Shown here: in pieces, positions 6,411 to 6,572 of the stretch | How the letters are laid out: each line of letters begins with the position of its first letter | Position numbering within the stretch: the stretch's first letter is position 1 | Assembly (NCBI GenBank): GCA_905235775.1 | Contig: CAJOMY010000100.1 | Coordinates: forward strand, 1 to 6,572 | DNA from: an uncultured Bacteroidales bacterium | GTDB taxonomy: Bacteria; Bacteroidota; Bacteroidia; Bacteroidales; UBA932 | Reading direction: 5' to 3' | Length of the DNA: 6,572 nucleotides | Translations under genes and position numbers: made by a program | Notes under the pieces: generated by a model | The model's database searches: none | Seen by the model: only the letters and a program-made list of their open reading frames with translations | Told to the model about the DNA's origin: nothing

Positions 6411-6467
6411 AAATGTCCCAAAAAGTTCGGTAGGAGGAAGTCTCCATCTTTCCTTTTTGGGACATTT
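6411..6467 (-). terminator. Perfect 15-bp inverted repeat, likely terminator of the right-edge gene
   Basis: AAATGTCCCAAAAAG (6411-6425) is perfectly inverted as CTTTTTGGGACATTT (6453-6467) around a 27-nt centre. The centre holds a smaller GGAG/CTCC stem (6433-6436 with 6442-6445). Read on the minus strand, the stem begins about 20 nt after the TAG at 6488-6490 and is followed by TTTCTTTTT, as expected of an intrinsic terminator. The long AT-rich arms would equally suit a short MITE-like element or two abutting inverted ends. No target duplication is visible at the flanks. Confidence 0.6.
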
Positions 6468-6487
6468 TATGCGGCTGCCCGGTAATG

Positions 6488-6572
6488 CTAAATCTGTATT
6501 GGGCAGAGAAGCATGAGCACATCCTCGTCGGGGTTTTTCTCGAGCGGGATAAATATGCCGGGTTTCAGAGGA
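6488..6572 (-). CDS. Unidentified protein, last 27 codons (5' end off the right edge)
   Basis: A minus-strand frame enters from the right edge and ends in TAG at 6490-6488. Its last residues include KPGIFIPLEKNPDEDVLML and the C-terminus CPIQI. The balanced mix of hydrophobic, acidic and proline residues, and the stem-loop about 20 nt downstream, make a real protein end plausible. The stretch is too short to assign to a family. The other two minus-strand frames over the same bases give less protein-like peptides. Confidence 0.35.
   Translation of the reverse strand, partial: PLKPGIFIPLEKNPDEDVLMLLCPIQI

Noticed and set aside
6419..6421. TTG start at 6421 for the ligA-remnant frame
   Set aside because: It lies in the arm of the 15-bp stem-loop and upstream of the promoter-like element, so a transcript from that promoter would not contain it.
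5651..6510. Direct repeat GGGCAGAGAA at 5651-5660 and 6501-6510
   Set aside because: A 10-base match is expected many times by chance in a window of this size, and the flanking bases do not extend it.
6236..6572. A frameshift explaining the missing ligA 5' part
   Set aside because: None of the minus-strand frames upstream of the breakpoint shows the expected LigA HhH residues, so the missing part is absent rather than shifted.

Overview
The window looks like part of a GC-rich member of the Bacteroidota, probably Bacteroidales. The grounds are a Bacteroidota-type Ig-like (Big_5/SbsA) lipoprotein with a Cys-x5-PSGG start to the mature protein, a PorT-like outer-membrane beta-barrel protein beside it, no Shine-Dalgarno-like sequence before most starts, and a TAnnTTTGY-type promoter element. 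Coding DNA appears well above 55% G+C. The segment around 6301-6410 is only about 31% G+C by hand count.

Every supported gene is on the minus strand, so transcription runs from right to left. Read in that direction: (i) at the right edge, the last 27 codons of an unidentified gene, then a long perfect stem-loop that could be its terminator; (ii) an AT-rich stretch with a promoter-like element; (iii) a 5'-truncated ligA that keeps only the last helix-hairpin-helix motif, the BRCT domain and a C-terminal tail; (iv) a YihY/BrkB-family inner-membrane protein; (v) a full-length bifunctional-looking Rel (RelA/SpoT) (p)ppGpp synthetase/hydrolase; (vi) a Big_5 lipoprotein; (vii) the N-terminal 217 residues of an outer-membrane beta-barrel protein that runs off the left edge.

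Genes (iii) to (vii) are packed like one operon. The gaps are 8 nt, a 1-nt stop/start overlap (TAATG), 4 nt and 4 nt, and the last two junctions are the identical string TGA-CGCC-ATG. The unit joins a global stress regulator (Rel) to one inner-membrane and two envelope/outer-membrane proteins. The sequence does not show whether the link is functional or only positional.

The most unusual part is 5579-6470. The ligA homology stops abruptly near 6236 and is replaced upstream by unrelated AT-rich sequence that stays in frame. The ligA tail is enlarged by about 70 codons of palindrome-rich DNA (about 5606-5827), read in frame between the BRCT domain and a C-terminal clamp-binding-like EELTLF. This resembles in-frame palindromic element insertion. 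I found no tRNA, rRNA, CRISPR array or recognisable transposase gene.
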